A stretch of 5,782 bases of DNA, from positions 1 through 5,782 of the forward strand of contig JAIRTS010000173.1 of assembly GCA_031254795.1 (NCBI GenBank). The letters are read 5' to 3'. Source of the stretch: Treponema sp. GTDB lineage: Bacteria; Spirochaetota; Spirochaetia; Treponematales; Breznakiellaceae. Position numbers and translations under genes: made by a program. Within the stretch, counting starts at the first letter, position 1. Every line of letters begins with the position of its first letter. Shown in pieces: positions 1 to 5,754 of this stretch. The notes beneath the pieces were generated by a model that did not search any database, had not been told where the DNA came from, and saw only the letters and a list, made by a program, of their open reading frames with translations.

Positions 1-1251
1 ATGGCGGCGGACATTCTTTATTGGTCGCTGATTGAGTGGGTGTATTATTATCAGGCGAATCCCTTTGGCGCGGCCAGTTTGTCCGCCGCGGATCGTCAGC
101 TCACAGCTTCAATGTATCCCCTCTTCCATTGGGGGCCCATTCCCTGGGCGTTTTATATTTTGCCATCCGCGGCCTACGCCTATATGTTTTTCGTAAAAAA
201 AAGAACCCGGCAAACTTTATCGGAAGCCTGTCGTCCTATTTTAAAAGACAAGACGGACGGTTTTTGGGGGAAGCTGATAGATATTGTGTCCGTTGTCGGC
301 TTGCTGGGCGGGACCGCCACAACATTCGCTTTGGCCACGCCCCTCATCGCGGATTCAATCAATCAACTGTTGGGGCTTTCCCTTGGAAAAGGATTGACTG
401 TGATTATTTTACTGTTTATAGGCGCTGTTTTTACACTGGCGGTCCTTTTCGGTATGAAGGCTATCGCGAAACTGGCCGTTGTTTGTGTGGCGCTTTTTTC
501 CGCGCTTTTTATGTTTGTTTTTATAACCGGACCTACCAAATTTATTATTGAAAGCGGCATTTCCGGTATCGGAGCTATGATCCAAAACTTTATCGGCATG
601 GCGACATGGATGGATCCGCTCCGCCTGACCGGAGAGGGCAGTTCCGGTTTTCCCCAACAGTGGACTATTTTTTATTGGGCATATTGGATAGCGTGGTTTG
701 TGGCGACTCCGTTTTTTATCGCGAAAATAAGCGAAGGGCGGACCATACGCCAACTTATAGGGGGCGCGTTTTTTTACGGCATAGCGGGAACCTTTACCTC
801 GTTCATTGTATTTGGCAACTTTGGCCTCTATCAACAGGTGAGCGGGAAAGTTGACGCTATCGGTATGCTTAACTCCGGCCTTTCCCCATCGTATATAATC
901 TTGGCTTTTTTTGACCAGCTTCCTCTTACGAGGCTTGCTTTGGTTTTGCTGGTTCTGGTTATGATAGCCTTCTATGCCAGCACCTTTGACGCGATTACGT
1001 TGGTGGTCGCGGGCTTTTGCAGAAAAAGGCTGGAGCAGGACGAGTATCCCGACAGGAAGCTACGCGTGTTCTGGGCGGCTGTTTTTATCATCCTTCCCAT
1101 CGCGCTCATCTGGTTGGAAAGTGCTTTGAATATGCTGAAAACCATCTCCATTATGGCGGCGTTTCCCCTGGCAATAATTATGCTGATTATCGCGGGCGGC
1201 TTCTTCAAAGAGATAAGCGCCCGCAAAGAAGACGGCGCTCCTGACACATAG
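1..1251 (+). CDS. BCCT-family transporter, N-terminus cut by window edge
   Basis: Secondary transporter of the betaine/carnitine/choline (BCCT) family in the inner membrane, importing a quaternary ammonium compound. The first codon is an internal Met: from memory of Corynebacterium BetP, M1 falls at BetP Met150 inside TM3, so roughly the first three helices lie outside the window. About ten hydrophobic segments remain (near residues 43-65, 92-117, 131-151, 156-177, 221-241, 253-274, 292-305, 312-338, 356-371, 377-402). Family signatures are clear: HWGPIPWAFY (43-52) supplies the TM4 aromatic box (W44, W49, Y52), and WTIFYWAYWIAW (221-232) followed by ISEGRTIR is the BCCT TM8 signature, with W229 and W232 matching BetP W374 and W377. 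F324, S327 and T328 sit where BetP has its second Na+ site. The C-terminus stops soon after the last helix, so there is no long charged osmosensing tail like that of BetP. Family is certain; substrate (choline, betaine, carnitine or other) is not. Confidence 0.93.
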   Translation: MAADILYWSLIEWVYYYQANPFGAASLSAADRQLTASMYPLFHWGPIPWAFYILPSAAYAYMFFVKKRTRQTLSEACRPILKDKTDGFWGKLIDIVSVVGLLGGTATTFALATPLIADSINQLLGLSLGKGLTVIILLFIGAVFTLAVLFGMKAIAKLAVVCVALFSALFMFVFITGPTKFIIESGISGIGAMIQNFIGMATWMDPLRLTGEGSSGFPQQWTIFYWAYWIAWFVATPFFIAKISEGRTIRQLIGGAFFYGIAGTFTSFIVFGNFGLYQQVSGKVDAIGMLNSGLSPSYIILAFFDQLPLTRLALVLLVLVMIAFYASTFDAITLVVAGFCRKRLEQDEYPDRKLRVFWAAVFIILPIALIWLESALNMLKTISIMAAFPLAIIMLIIAGGFFKEISARKEDGAPDT

Positions 1252-1274
1252 ACGATAAACGGCGCCTGCTAAAA

Positions 1275-1445
1275 TACCGCAAGGTGAGAGAAATATGGAC
1301 GGCATTTTGTCTGCAAGCAGTTCTGGGCAAAGGTTGCTGTAATGTCCGCGTCGCGTCAAGGGCGTTAAACTGCTCTTTTGCCAAACGCTGGTCTACCTGC
1401 GGGCTATGATACGGTTGTGGGGGCGGATATAAAGACGTTATCTGC
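1275..1445 (-). pseudogene. Possible C-terminal scrap of the same transposase
   Basis: A minus-strand frame open from about 1445 down into the end of the transporter gene reads SLYPPPQPYHSPQVDQRLA, then KEQFNALDATRTLQQ and a basic tail. The pattern (PPQPY, SPQVDQRLKxxFNALD, then a run with basic residues) resembles, from memory, the C-terminal end of integrase-core transposases, where a TPYxRLLxSP...LNPxxL segment is common. No start codon or ribosome binding site precedes it. If right, the element at 1275-1960 is an internal-deletion derivative that has lost its whole catalytic core. It may also be chance similarity; the bases between (1446-1527) are not recognised. Confidence 0.3.
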
Positions 1446-1455
1446 CATTCCCTCC

Positions 1456-1486
1456 AAAAATTTCGGCAAAATACGAGGGCCGAAAT
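1456..1486 (-). terminator. Hairpin with short T run inside the IS remnant
   Basis: ATTTCGGC (1460-1467) pairs perfectly with GCCGAAAT (1479-1486) around an 11-base loop. Read on the minus strand the stem is followed directly by five T (the last shared with the stem). It could be a weak minus-strand terminator or simply a leftover of the element. It has no T run in the plus direction, so it is not an obvious terminator for the transporter gene, for which I see none. Confidence 0.3.
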
Positions 1487-1527
1487 GCCTCATTAAAAAA
1501 AAGTGACTTTACGCCGCCGGTTTCTTC

Positions 1528-1960
1528 CCTGTCGATAGCGACCGGGCGTATCCTCATCAACTTTTCCCTGACGGCGGGGTGATGCCAAAGGCCGGCTTAT
1601 AGGGCGATATAGCCCATCTGCCGGCGCATGAGAGGCGCGAGCGGCTTCCCACATTTATACCAGAAGAAGTCCCAGATGAGGCGCGGGGAGGCGATGACTT
1701 CATCGACGTGGATTTTTTGCTCTTCCGGTTGGCTGGCTTCGGTTTGGCGGGTTTGAGTTTGACCGCCCCGCCTTTCACGAAGAAGAGGGTTTACGCGCGC
1801 GCCGGCATGTTGAGAAGGCGCAGCGCGCGCTTCCAGTTTTTGTCCTGGTAATGCTGATGAATTTGTTCGGAATGGCTGATTTTTCTTTCCGTCCGGCTTT
1901 CTGGCGGCGGGAACGGGCATGCCTGGCAACGGCTTTTTTTCCCCGCATGGTTAACCCCAT
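1528..1960 (-). pseudogene. Broken transposase, N-terminal part (integrase-core type)
   Basis: Remnant of an insertion-sequence transposase read on the minus strand. It starts at an ATG at 1960 behind a GGAGGT site, giving a basic N-terminus (MRGKKAVARHARSRRQKAGR). Near 1850 the readable frame shifts to YQDKNWKRALRLLNMPARA, which ends in a stop. Another frame carries VDEVIASPRLIWDFFWYKC and then GKPLAPLMRRQMGYIAL, stopping at 1597. A further frame continues with AVREKLMRIRPVAIDR to about 1528. Joined in this order the pieces resemble, from memory, the N-terminal DNA-binding region of integrase-catalytic-core transposases that read like LRLIWAFFWYKCGK..LAPL...WPAFGITP..REKL..ISPATIDR. At least three frame changes and in-frame stops make it non-functional. 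The catalytic DDE core that should follow is not visible. The assignment rests on recognised wording, not on a search. Confidence 0.7.
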
Positions 1961-1964
1961 TTTG

Positions 1965-1970
1965 ACCTCC
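1965..1970 (-). promoter_or_regulatory. Ribosome binding site of the broken transposase
   Basis: GGAGGT on the minus strand, four bases before the ATG at 1960. It fixes the original start of the transposase and shows that the 5' end of the element is preserved even though the reading frame is not. Confidence 0.55.
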
Positions 1971-2037
1971 GATAGATGTACCTGCCGGATAGTCTGTCTT
2001 AATTTGGGTTGCTTTTTCAATAAGGCGACACGTACGC

Positions 2038-2066
2038 TTGACAATTCCGGCAATGAGAAATACCAT
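2038..2066 (+). promoter_or_regulatory. Candidate sigma70 promoter of pbpC
   Basis: TTGACA (2038-2043) matches the -35 consensus exactly, and a 17-base spacer leads to TACCAT (2061-2066), which matches four of six -10 positions. Transcription would start near 2073, giving an untranslated leader of about 50 bases before the pbpC ATG at 2123. It lies just outside the broken transposase, so pbpC is probably transcribed independently of the transporter gene upstream. Confidence 0.6.
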
Positions 2067-2088
2067 GAAGCGGGCAGGCAAAGCGCGG

Positions 2089-2115
2089 TCGCCGCAGTCG
2101 CCGCGTTCGCCGCGT
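2089..2115 (+). repeat. Three tandem 9-base units in the pbpC leader
   Basis: TCGCCGCAG, TCGCCGCGT and TCGCCGCGT follow one another without spacers and end eight bases before the pbpC start codon. They occupy the place where a ribosome binding site is expected; only a weak AGAG (2117-2120) separates them from the ATG. The copy number could vary by slippage and so alter leader folding or translation; that is inference. Confidence 0.7.
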
Positions 2116-2122
2116 CAGAGAC

Positions 2123-4432
2123 ATGAAAAAAATCGTGAAATTCCTTGGGACATTTCTTTGCGCGTTCGCTCTCTTTTCTTTCGCGGCGTTCCTCGCGCTC
2201 CGCGTCCTCCCCTACCCTGAATTGGCGGAGTTCCGGAAACGGGATTACAGCCTCGCGCTTACGGATAAAAACGGCGTGACGCTGAGGGTGTTTCCGGCGC
2301 GGGACGGCGTCAGGCGGGAGTGGACGGATATACAGGATGTGCCTCAAAGCGTACGGAACGTGTTTATCAGGGCGGAAGACAAGCGATTTTACTACCATAT
2401 AGGGGTCGATCCGGTCGCGGTTGTAGCGGGCGCGGCGCGCAACGCCTCCGCAGGGCGGGTGGTGTCCGGCGCGTCCACCATCACCATGCAGCTCGCGCGG
2501 CTCATAAAGCCCCACGCGCGGGGGTTTGGCGGGAAAATGGCGGAGGCTGTCGACGCGCTGCGGCTTGAGGCGCGGCTTTCAAAAGACGCCATTCTGGAAC
2601 TGTGGCTCAACGCGATTCCCTTTGGAAGCAACATTGAGGGGATCGGCGCTTTCAGCCGCGCCCGCTTTGGCGTGGCGGCGACTGAATTGGACGCGGCGCG
2701 AGCCGCCGCGCTTGCCGTTGTGCCGCGCCGCCCCGGTTTGTACGATCCGGTTTACAACGCGGAGGCGTCGCTTGCCGCGGCGAAACAGCTCGCCGCCCGA
2801 TGCGGCGTGGATGACGGCGCTGTCGCCGCCGCTGTCGCGGAAGCCGCCGCTCCAGCGGATGCTCTGGCGGCGGGCGCTCAGACGGGCGCCAAAAACCCTT
2901 TCTACGCCCCGCACTTCGCGGAAAGGACGCGAGCCCTGCTTTCGAGCCGCGCGGAGCCTTTGGACGCCGCCCATGGAGTCCACGCGCGGCGTCCTGTCAA
3001 AACAACGCTTGATCTTGACCTCCAGCTTTACGCCGAAGAGCGGCTCGGCGCGGAGCTTGCGAAACTCTCGCTCAATCGCGTGAGCAACGGATCCGTATTG
3101 GCGATAGAGAATTCGACCGGCGCGGTGTTGTGCTATGTGGGATCGGCTTCGTGGTTCGATGACGCTGTTTCCGGCAAGATAGACGGGGTGCGGACGCGAA
3201 ATCAGCCCGGCTCATGCTTAAAACCGTTTTTGTACGCGCTCGCCCTGGACAGCGGCTTTGGTCCCAACGCCATTCTGCCCGACATTCCGAGTGTTTTCGG
3301 CGCGGGCGAAGCGTATATACCGGCGAATTTCAACCGCAGGTTCAACGGCCCGGCGCGTATGCGGGTCGCGCTCGCCTCGTCTTTGAATGTGCCGGCGGTG
3401 TGGATGCTGGAGCGAATCGGCGTGAGCCGGTTTGAAGACAACCTTGTGTCCCTGGGCTTTGTGTCTATCGCCGAAAAACGGGGGGCGTACGGAACAGGGC
3501 TTGCCCTGGGCAACGCGGAGGTTAGCCTTGAGGAACTGGCGCGGGCGTTTTCCGCGTTTCAACGGGAGGGAAAGCTGGTTGATCTGCGTTTTATTGAGGA
3601 GGACACCGGCGGCGACCGAAGCGCGAACGGCGCGCAAGCCATGTCTCCGTACGCGGCCTTTGTCATCCGGGACATTCTTTCGGACAAGGCGAGCCGTTGG
3701 ATGGGCTTTGGCGCCGCGCCGATGTTTTCAACGCCCTTTCAGGCCATGTTTAAAACAGGGACGGCTAATCAGTACCAGAACATTTGGGCGTTGGGGGCGA
3801 CCAGGCGGTGGACGGTCGGGGTGTGGATGGGCAATTTTTCGGGCGCGACTGTGGTTGGAAAGACAGGCAGTTCCATTCCGGCGCGTATCGCGGCGGATAT
3901 TCTCGGCGCGCTGGAGATGGCGGCTCCCGATAGCGCGGCGCCGGAAAGCGCGGCGCTGAATAGCGTCACGCTTTCCGGCGCGGGCGAGATGGTCGATGTG
4001 GAAATATGCGCGCTCTCCGGCATGAGGGCGACGCGGCTCTGCGCCGGAACCCTGCGCGAATGGCTGCTCCGCGACAGAACGCCTGATTTCTGCGACTGGC
4101 ATCGCGCCGACGCCTTTGACTATCCCGGAGAGTTCGAGACTTGGCTCGCGGAACGGCTCCGCGCGGGGCAGGCGCGGCGGGGACACGGAGCCATACGGCT
4201 GCCCCGGCATGGCTCCGTGTTTTATCTCGATCCGTCATTGCCCGCAGACGCCCAGGCGATTCGGATAGAGACATCCGGCTTTGGAGACGGCGCGCTTGTG
4301 TTTGTCGACGGCGCACCGGCGGGAAGCCTTGACAGCGCGGGCGTTTTCATGCTGCCTGTTTCGCGGGGAAAACGGGCGGTCTTTGTCGAAGATGATGAAA
4401 ACGGCGCCCACGTCGAGTTTGAAGTGCGGTGA
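2123..4432 (+). CDS. pbpC: Penicillin-binding protein 1C, bifunctional peptidoglycan synthase
   Basis: Class A penicillin-binding protein that polymerises lipid II glycan strands and carries a transpeptidase domain, anchored in the inner membrane and acting in the periplasm. Its 769 residues fit PBP1C length. Residues 1-28 are a basic then hydrophobic signal anchor. The GT51 domain (about 50-215) has EDKRFYYHIGVD with catalytic E85, GASTITMQL (116-124) and KDAILELWLNAIPFG (154-168). The transpeptidase domain (about 290-560) has QPGSCLK with nucleophile S364 and K367, S420-L-N422, and KTGTA from K544. A Cys-containing segment (C629, C640, C657, then DWH) and a beta-rich C-terminal domain (about 690-769, BiPBP_C type) are typical of PBP1C rather than PBP1A or PBP1B. 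In the SxxK motif the second residue is Cys, where I expect Thr in most PBP1C proteins. The alpha-2-macroglobulin gene that often accompanies pbpC is not in the window. The start is chosen by the signal anchor, since the Shine-Dalgarno is weak. The gene is much more GC-rich than its neighbours. Confidence 0.95.
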   Translation: MKKIVKFLGTFLCAFALFSFAAFLALRVLPYPELAEFRKRDYSLALTDKNGVTLRVFPARDGVRREWTDIQDVPQSVRNVFIRAEDKRFYYHIGVDPVAVVAGAARNASAGRVVSGASTITMQLARLIKPHARGFGGKMAEAVDALRLEARLSKDAILELWLNAIPFGSNIEGIGAFSRARFGVAATELDAARAAALAVVPRRPGLYDPVYNAEASLAAAKQLAARCGVDDGAVAAAVAEAAAPADALAAGAQTGAKNPFYAPHFAERTRALLSSRAEPLDAAHGVHARRPVKTTLDLDLQLYAEERLGAELAKLSLNRVSNGSVLAIENSTGAVLCYVGSASWFDDAVSGKIDGVRTRNQPGSCLKPFLYALALDSGFGPNAILPDIPSVFGAGEAYIPANFNRRFNGPARMRVALASSLNVPAVWMLERIGVSRFEDNLVSLGFVSIAEKRGAYGTGLALGNAEVSLEELARAFSAFQREGKLVDLRFIEEDTGGDRSANGAQAMSPYAAFVIRDILSDKASRWMGFGAAPMFSTPFQAMFKTGTANQYQNIWALGATRRWTVGVWMGNFSGATVVGKTGSSIPARIAADILGALEMAAPDSAAPESAALNSVTLSGAGEMVDVEICALSGMRATRLCAGTLREWLLRDRTPDFCDWHRADAFDYPGEFETWLAERLRAGQARRGHGAIRLPRHGSVFYLDPSLPADAQAIRIETSGFGDGALVFVDGAPAGSLDSAGVFMLPVSRGKRAVFVEDDENGAHVEFEVR
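3929..3973 (+). repeat. Three degenerate 15-base units inside pbpC
   Basis: Three in-frame 15-base units starting at 3929, 3944 and 3959 encode DSAAP, ESAAL and NSVTL. The first two differ at only a few bases; the third is more diverged. They lie in the Ala/Ser/Pro-rich linker between the transpeptidase domain and the Cys-containing C-terminal part, so length change there would be tolerated. Confidence 0.65.
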
Positions 4433-4483
4433 TATTGCATGCGGCGAAAGCGGCGCGTGTCAAAACCCTTTTCTCTCTCTCTA

Positions 4484-5050
4484 TTAAAAAAATAGATGTT
4501 CGACCACAAATTTTATCCCAATTATAATAAGAACCGCGCCTCCCATCAATTCGGCCTTTGACTTAAACCGCATTCCAAAAGCGCCGCCAATTATCACTCC
4601 GCTCATCGCTATAAAACAGGTTATTACGCCGGTTGTCATCGCCGCCGTATATATATTGACATTAAAAAAGGCGTAGGTTACGCCTACAGCCAGCGCGTCA
4701 ATGCTGGTCGCTATGGCCAAAACAAGCATTTTTATAAACCCAAAAGAATCGCCATTCGCCTCGCCTTCCCCCTGTTCCTTTGAGAAGCTGTCTTTTATCA
4801 TTTTCCCGCCAATGACCCCAAGCAAAGCGAAGGCAATCCAATGATCTATATATTCTATCTTATTCGCAAAATAAACGCCCGCAAAATACCCGGCCACCGG
4901 CATAAGGAATTGAAAAAAACCAAAATACACGCCTGGAATTATTATGAGCGCTGGCTTGAGCTTTTTTGCGGACAAGCCCAGCGTAATCGACACGGCGAAC
5001 GCGTCCATCGCCAATCCCACGGCAATCAAAACAATTTCCAATGAACCCAT
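4484..5050 (-). CDS. mntP: Manganese efflux pump MntP
   Basis: Inner-membrane Mn2+ exporter of the MntP (formerly YebN, DUF204) family, which protects the cell from manganese excess. The 188 residues equal the Escherichia coli length as I recall it. Six hydrophobic helices are visible (about 4-26, 33-61, 68-85, 104-128, 133-160, 166-186), arranged as two related halves. Each half opens with the family motif holding an acidic residue: AMDAFAVS with D16 and ATSIDALAVG with D118, both at the positions known to matter in E. coli MntP. HWIAFALLGVIGGKMI (70-85) is another strong family match. A charged, Glu/Gly-rich loop (about 87-103) links the halves. The start ATG at 5050 has a good ribosome binding site. 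The gene is convergent with pbpC, with 51 bases between the two stop codons. No yybP-ykoY manganese riboswitch was recognised upstream, though the leader is highly structured. Confidence 0.95.
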   Translation of the reverse strand: MGSLEIVLIAVGLAMDAFAVSITLGLSAKKLKPALIIIPGVYFGFFQFLMPVAGYFAGVYFANKIEYIDHWIAFALLGVIGGKMIKDSFSKEQGEGEANGDSFGFIKMLVLAIATSIDALAVGVTYAFFNVNIYTAAMTTGVITCFIAMSGVIIGGAFGMRFKSKAELMGGAVLIIIGIKFVVEHLFF

Positions 5051-5056
5051 AATAAT

Positions 5057-5063
5057 CCACCTC
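5057..5063 (-). promoter_or_regulatory. Ribosome binding site of mntP
   Basis: Minus-strand GAGGTGG, within GAGAGAGGTGG, six bases before the ATG at 5050. It supports this start for mntP. Confidence 0.75.
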
Positions 5064-5092
5064 TCTCAAAATCAGGAATAAAGCGCTCCAAG

Positions 5093-5129
5093 GGGCGCGG
5101 GGTATTAAACCCCAACAAGGGCCGCGCCC
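5093..5129 (-). promoter_or_regulatory. GC-rich hairpin in the mntP leader
   Basis: GGGCGCGG (5093-5100) pairs with CCGCGCCC (5122-5129), an eight-pair all-GC stem. A competing inner pairing GGGG (5099-5102) with CCCC (5110-5113) shares bases with it, so two mutually exclusive folds are possible. The stem ends 29 bases before the mntP ribosome binding site and has no T run, so it is not a classical terminator. It could influence mntP translation or be part of a dispersed intergenic repeat. Confidence 0.5.
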
Positions 5130-5132
5130 TTT

Positions 5133-5162
5133 AATAAAGAATGGTTTTGAGGGCTGTCTCAA
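5133..5162 (-). promoter_or_regulatory. Weak candidate promoter of mntP
   Basis: On the minus strand TTGAGA (5162-5157, five of six to consensus), an 18-base spacer and TTTATT (5138-5133, four of six). Transcription would begin near 5126, inside the GC-rich hairpin, which counts somewhat against it. It would give mntP a start downstream of the strong terminator at 5203-5235. Confidence 0.3.
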
Positions 5163-5178
5163 ACGTCGATCGGGTTGG

Positions 5179-5196
5179 TTGGGGTATTACCCCCAA
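5179..5196. repeat. Palindrome, first of a pair near mntP
   Basis: TTGGGG (5179-5184) and CCCCAA (5191-5196) flank TATTAC. A second near-copy, GGGGTATTAAACCCCAA, lies at 5099-5115, 80 bases closer to mntP. Both share GGGGTATT followed by CCCCAA. They may be paired operator sites for a regulator of mntP, or copies of a small intergenic repeat. No known binding motif (MntR, Fur) was matched. Confidence 0.5.
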
Positions 5197-5200
5197 GAGA

Positions 5201-5235
5201 AAAAAACGCCCCGCGGCTCTGCCGCAGGGCGTTTT
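5201..5235 (-). terminator. Strong intrinsic terminator between mntP and the small ORF
   Basis: AAAACGCCC (5203-5211) and GCGGC (5213-5217) pair with GCCGC (5221-5225) and GGGCGTTTT (5227-5235): fourteen pairs with one C/A mismatch and a three-base TCT loop. Read on the minus strand the 3' arm runs into six T then CTC. On the plus strand it ends in four T, so it may work in both directions. It starts 13 bases after the stop codon of the small ORF at 5248-5343 and lies 151 bases before mntP. Confidence 0.8.
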
Positions 5236-5247
5236 AATGCTTGCAAT

Positions 5248-5343
5248 TCAGTCGAATAAACTTAGCTGGTTTTCCTCATTCCTTATCTTGTATAGCCGTT
5301 TGCGATGTCTTTTTGCGCCCGACGCGAAGTCAATGCACGACAT
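5248..5343 (-). CDS. Candidate small protein, 31 codons, unknown function
   Basis: Short minus-strand ORF with a full set of expression signals: a TTGACA promoter, GGAGG six bases before its ATG at 5343, and a strong terminator right after its stop at 5248. The peptide begins MSCIDFASG, has a strongly cationic middle (KRHRKRLYKIR, residues 16-26) and ends ENQLSLFD, which reads like a natural C-terminus. No membrane segment or known domain is visible. Three explanations remain: a genuine small protein, a leader peptide upstream of mntP, or the preserved C-terminal scrap of the decayed transposase lying just upstream on the same strand. I do not recognise the family. Confidence 0.4.
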   Translation of the reverse strand: MSCIDFASGAKRHRKRLYKIRNEENQLSLFD

Positions 5344-5349
5344 CGCCAC

Positions 5350-5354
5350 CCTCC
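5350..5354 (-). promoter_or_regulatory. Ribosome binding site of the small ORF
   Basis: Minus-strand GGAGG with six bases (GTGGCG) before the ATG at 5343, near-ideal spacing. It favours this Met over the in-frame ATG at 5358, which has no such site. Confidence 0.5.
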
Positions 5355-5359
5355 GCATG

Positions 5360-5388
5360 AATATGATATATAAAGTGAAACTTGTCAA
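5360..5388 (-). promoter_or_regulatory. Candidate sigma70 promoter of the small ORF
   Basis: On the minus strand TTGACA (5388-5383) is an exact -35 box; a 17-base AT-rich spacer leads to CATATT (5365-5360), four of six to the -10 consensus. A start near 5353 would leave only a very short leader and would truncate the GGAGG site, so a start a few bases earlier is needed for the ribosome binding site to be transcribed whole. Confidence 0.45.
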
Positions 5389-5713
5389 GTAGTCTTGGCG
5401 ATAAGTTTTGCATTTCTCCATGGCGTTTAGCCGTCAGACCCCAAAGACTTCCCGCCAGGATTTCAGGCGCCGTCCCGTCCAAGAGCCGGATTATCTGGTT
5501 ATTACGGGGAATCCCGTTCACCCGCTGGATGGTTTCAACATCGCTCCGCTCTTTCCTTTTATTGAGCCGCTCCCGGTATTCCAGCGTTGAGATGCGCTGA
5601 AAGAAAACACCCCGCAGGCGCCTTTTGTGGCGTCATCATAAGCGCCGTTTGTCGCGCCCGTCCCGCCGCTTGCCGGCTGCGCCGTTCCCGATGGCGTCAC
5701 GCTTCCAGACGCG

Positions 5714-5754
5714 CCTTTAATAAACCCGCTCCCGTACTTTAGCGTCGGAATACG
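5714..5754 (-). repeat. Diverged copy of part of the second transposase
   Basis: Minus-strand bases 5754-5714 align with 5596-5555 at roughly 70 percent by eye, with one missing base. The copies encode RIPTLKY and RISTLEY; restoring the missing base turns the following residues YGSG into YRER as in the second copy. The stretch between (5653-5713) is Gly/Ser/Thr/Ala-rich in the open frame and is not recognised. To the right of 5755 nothing can be said. Confidence 0.35.

Larger units (their letters stand above)
5330..5652 (-). pseudogene. Second broken transposase, N-terminal part
   Basis: Minus-strand remnant of a different transposase. One frame gives TNGAYDDATKGACGVF (from 5652), and after a one-base shift another, open from 5632 to its stop at 5330, gives FFQRISTLEYRERLNKRKER, then SDVETIQRVNGIPRNNQIIR and LLDGTAPEILAG. 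Joined, these resemble the start of DDE transposases whose N-terminus reads, from memory, like DA..GAF.VFF.Q.PSFL.YQR......SN..TLFGI..IPSDNQIRNLLDP. The wording GIPxxNQIIRLLD is the strongest link. Homology fades after about 5411 and nothing resembling the catalytic core follows, so most of the gene is gone. The family is remembered rather than searched. Confidence 0.6.

Noticed and set aside
1294..1341. 15-codon plus-strand ORF with AAGGTGAG before its ATG
   Set aside because: Too short, no conserved features, and antisense to possible transposase sequence.
1793..1835. Alternating GCGCGC runs able to pair with each other
   Set aside because: They lie within the former transposase coding sequence (Arg/Ala codons) and need no separate explanation.
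1851..2126. 91-codon plus-strand ORF whose stop overlaps the pbpC ATG, resembling translational coupling
   Set aside because: It is antisense to the broken transposase, has no ribosome binding site, and its product looks unlike a real protein; the overlap is chance.
1775..2515. 246-codon minus-strand ORF running from the IS remnant across the pbpC promoter into pbpC
   Set aside because: It joins the transposase start frame to antisense of pbpC. Only the part below 1960 has transposase meaning; the rest is an open frame produced by GC-rich codon bias.
2526..4332. Long open frames on both strands across pbpC
   Set aside because: Shadows of a GC-rich gene with clear domain motifs in the main frame.
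5146..5163. TTTGAGGGCTGTCTCAAA, similar to ends of some insertion sequences
   Set aside because: Only a six-base inverted repeat with a six-base loop; no partner end or target duplication is seen, so an IS terminus is not supported.
5051..5250. yybP-ykoY manganese riboswitch before mntP
   Set aside because: This class is expected before mntP in some bacteria, but I could not find its conserved core; the visible hairpins are simple stems. A covariance-model search would settle it.
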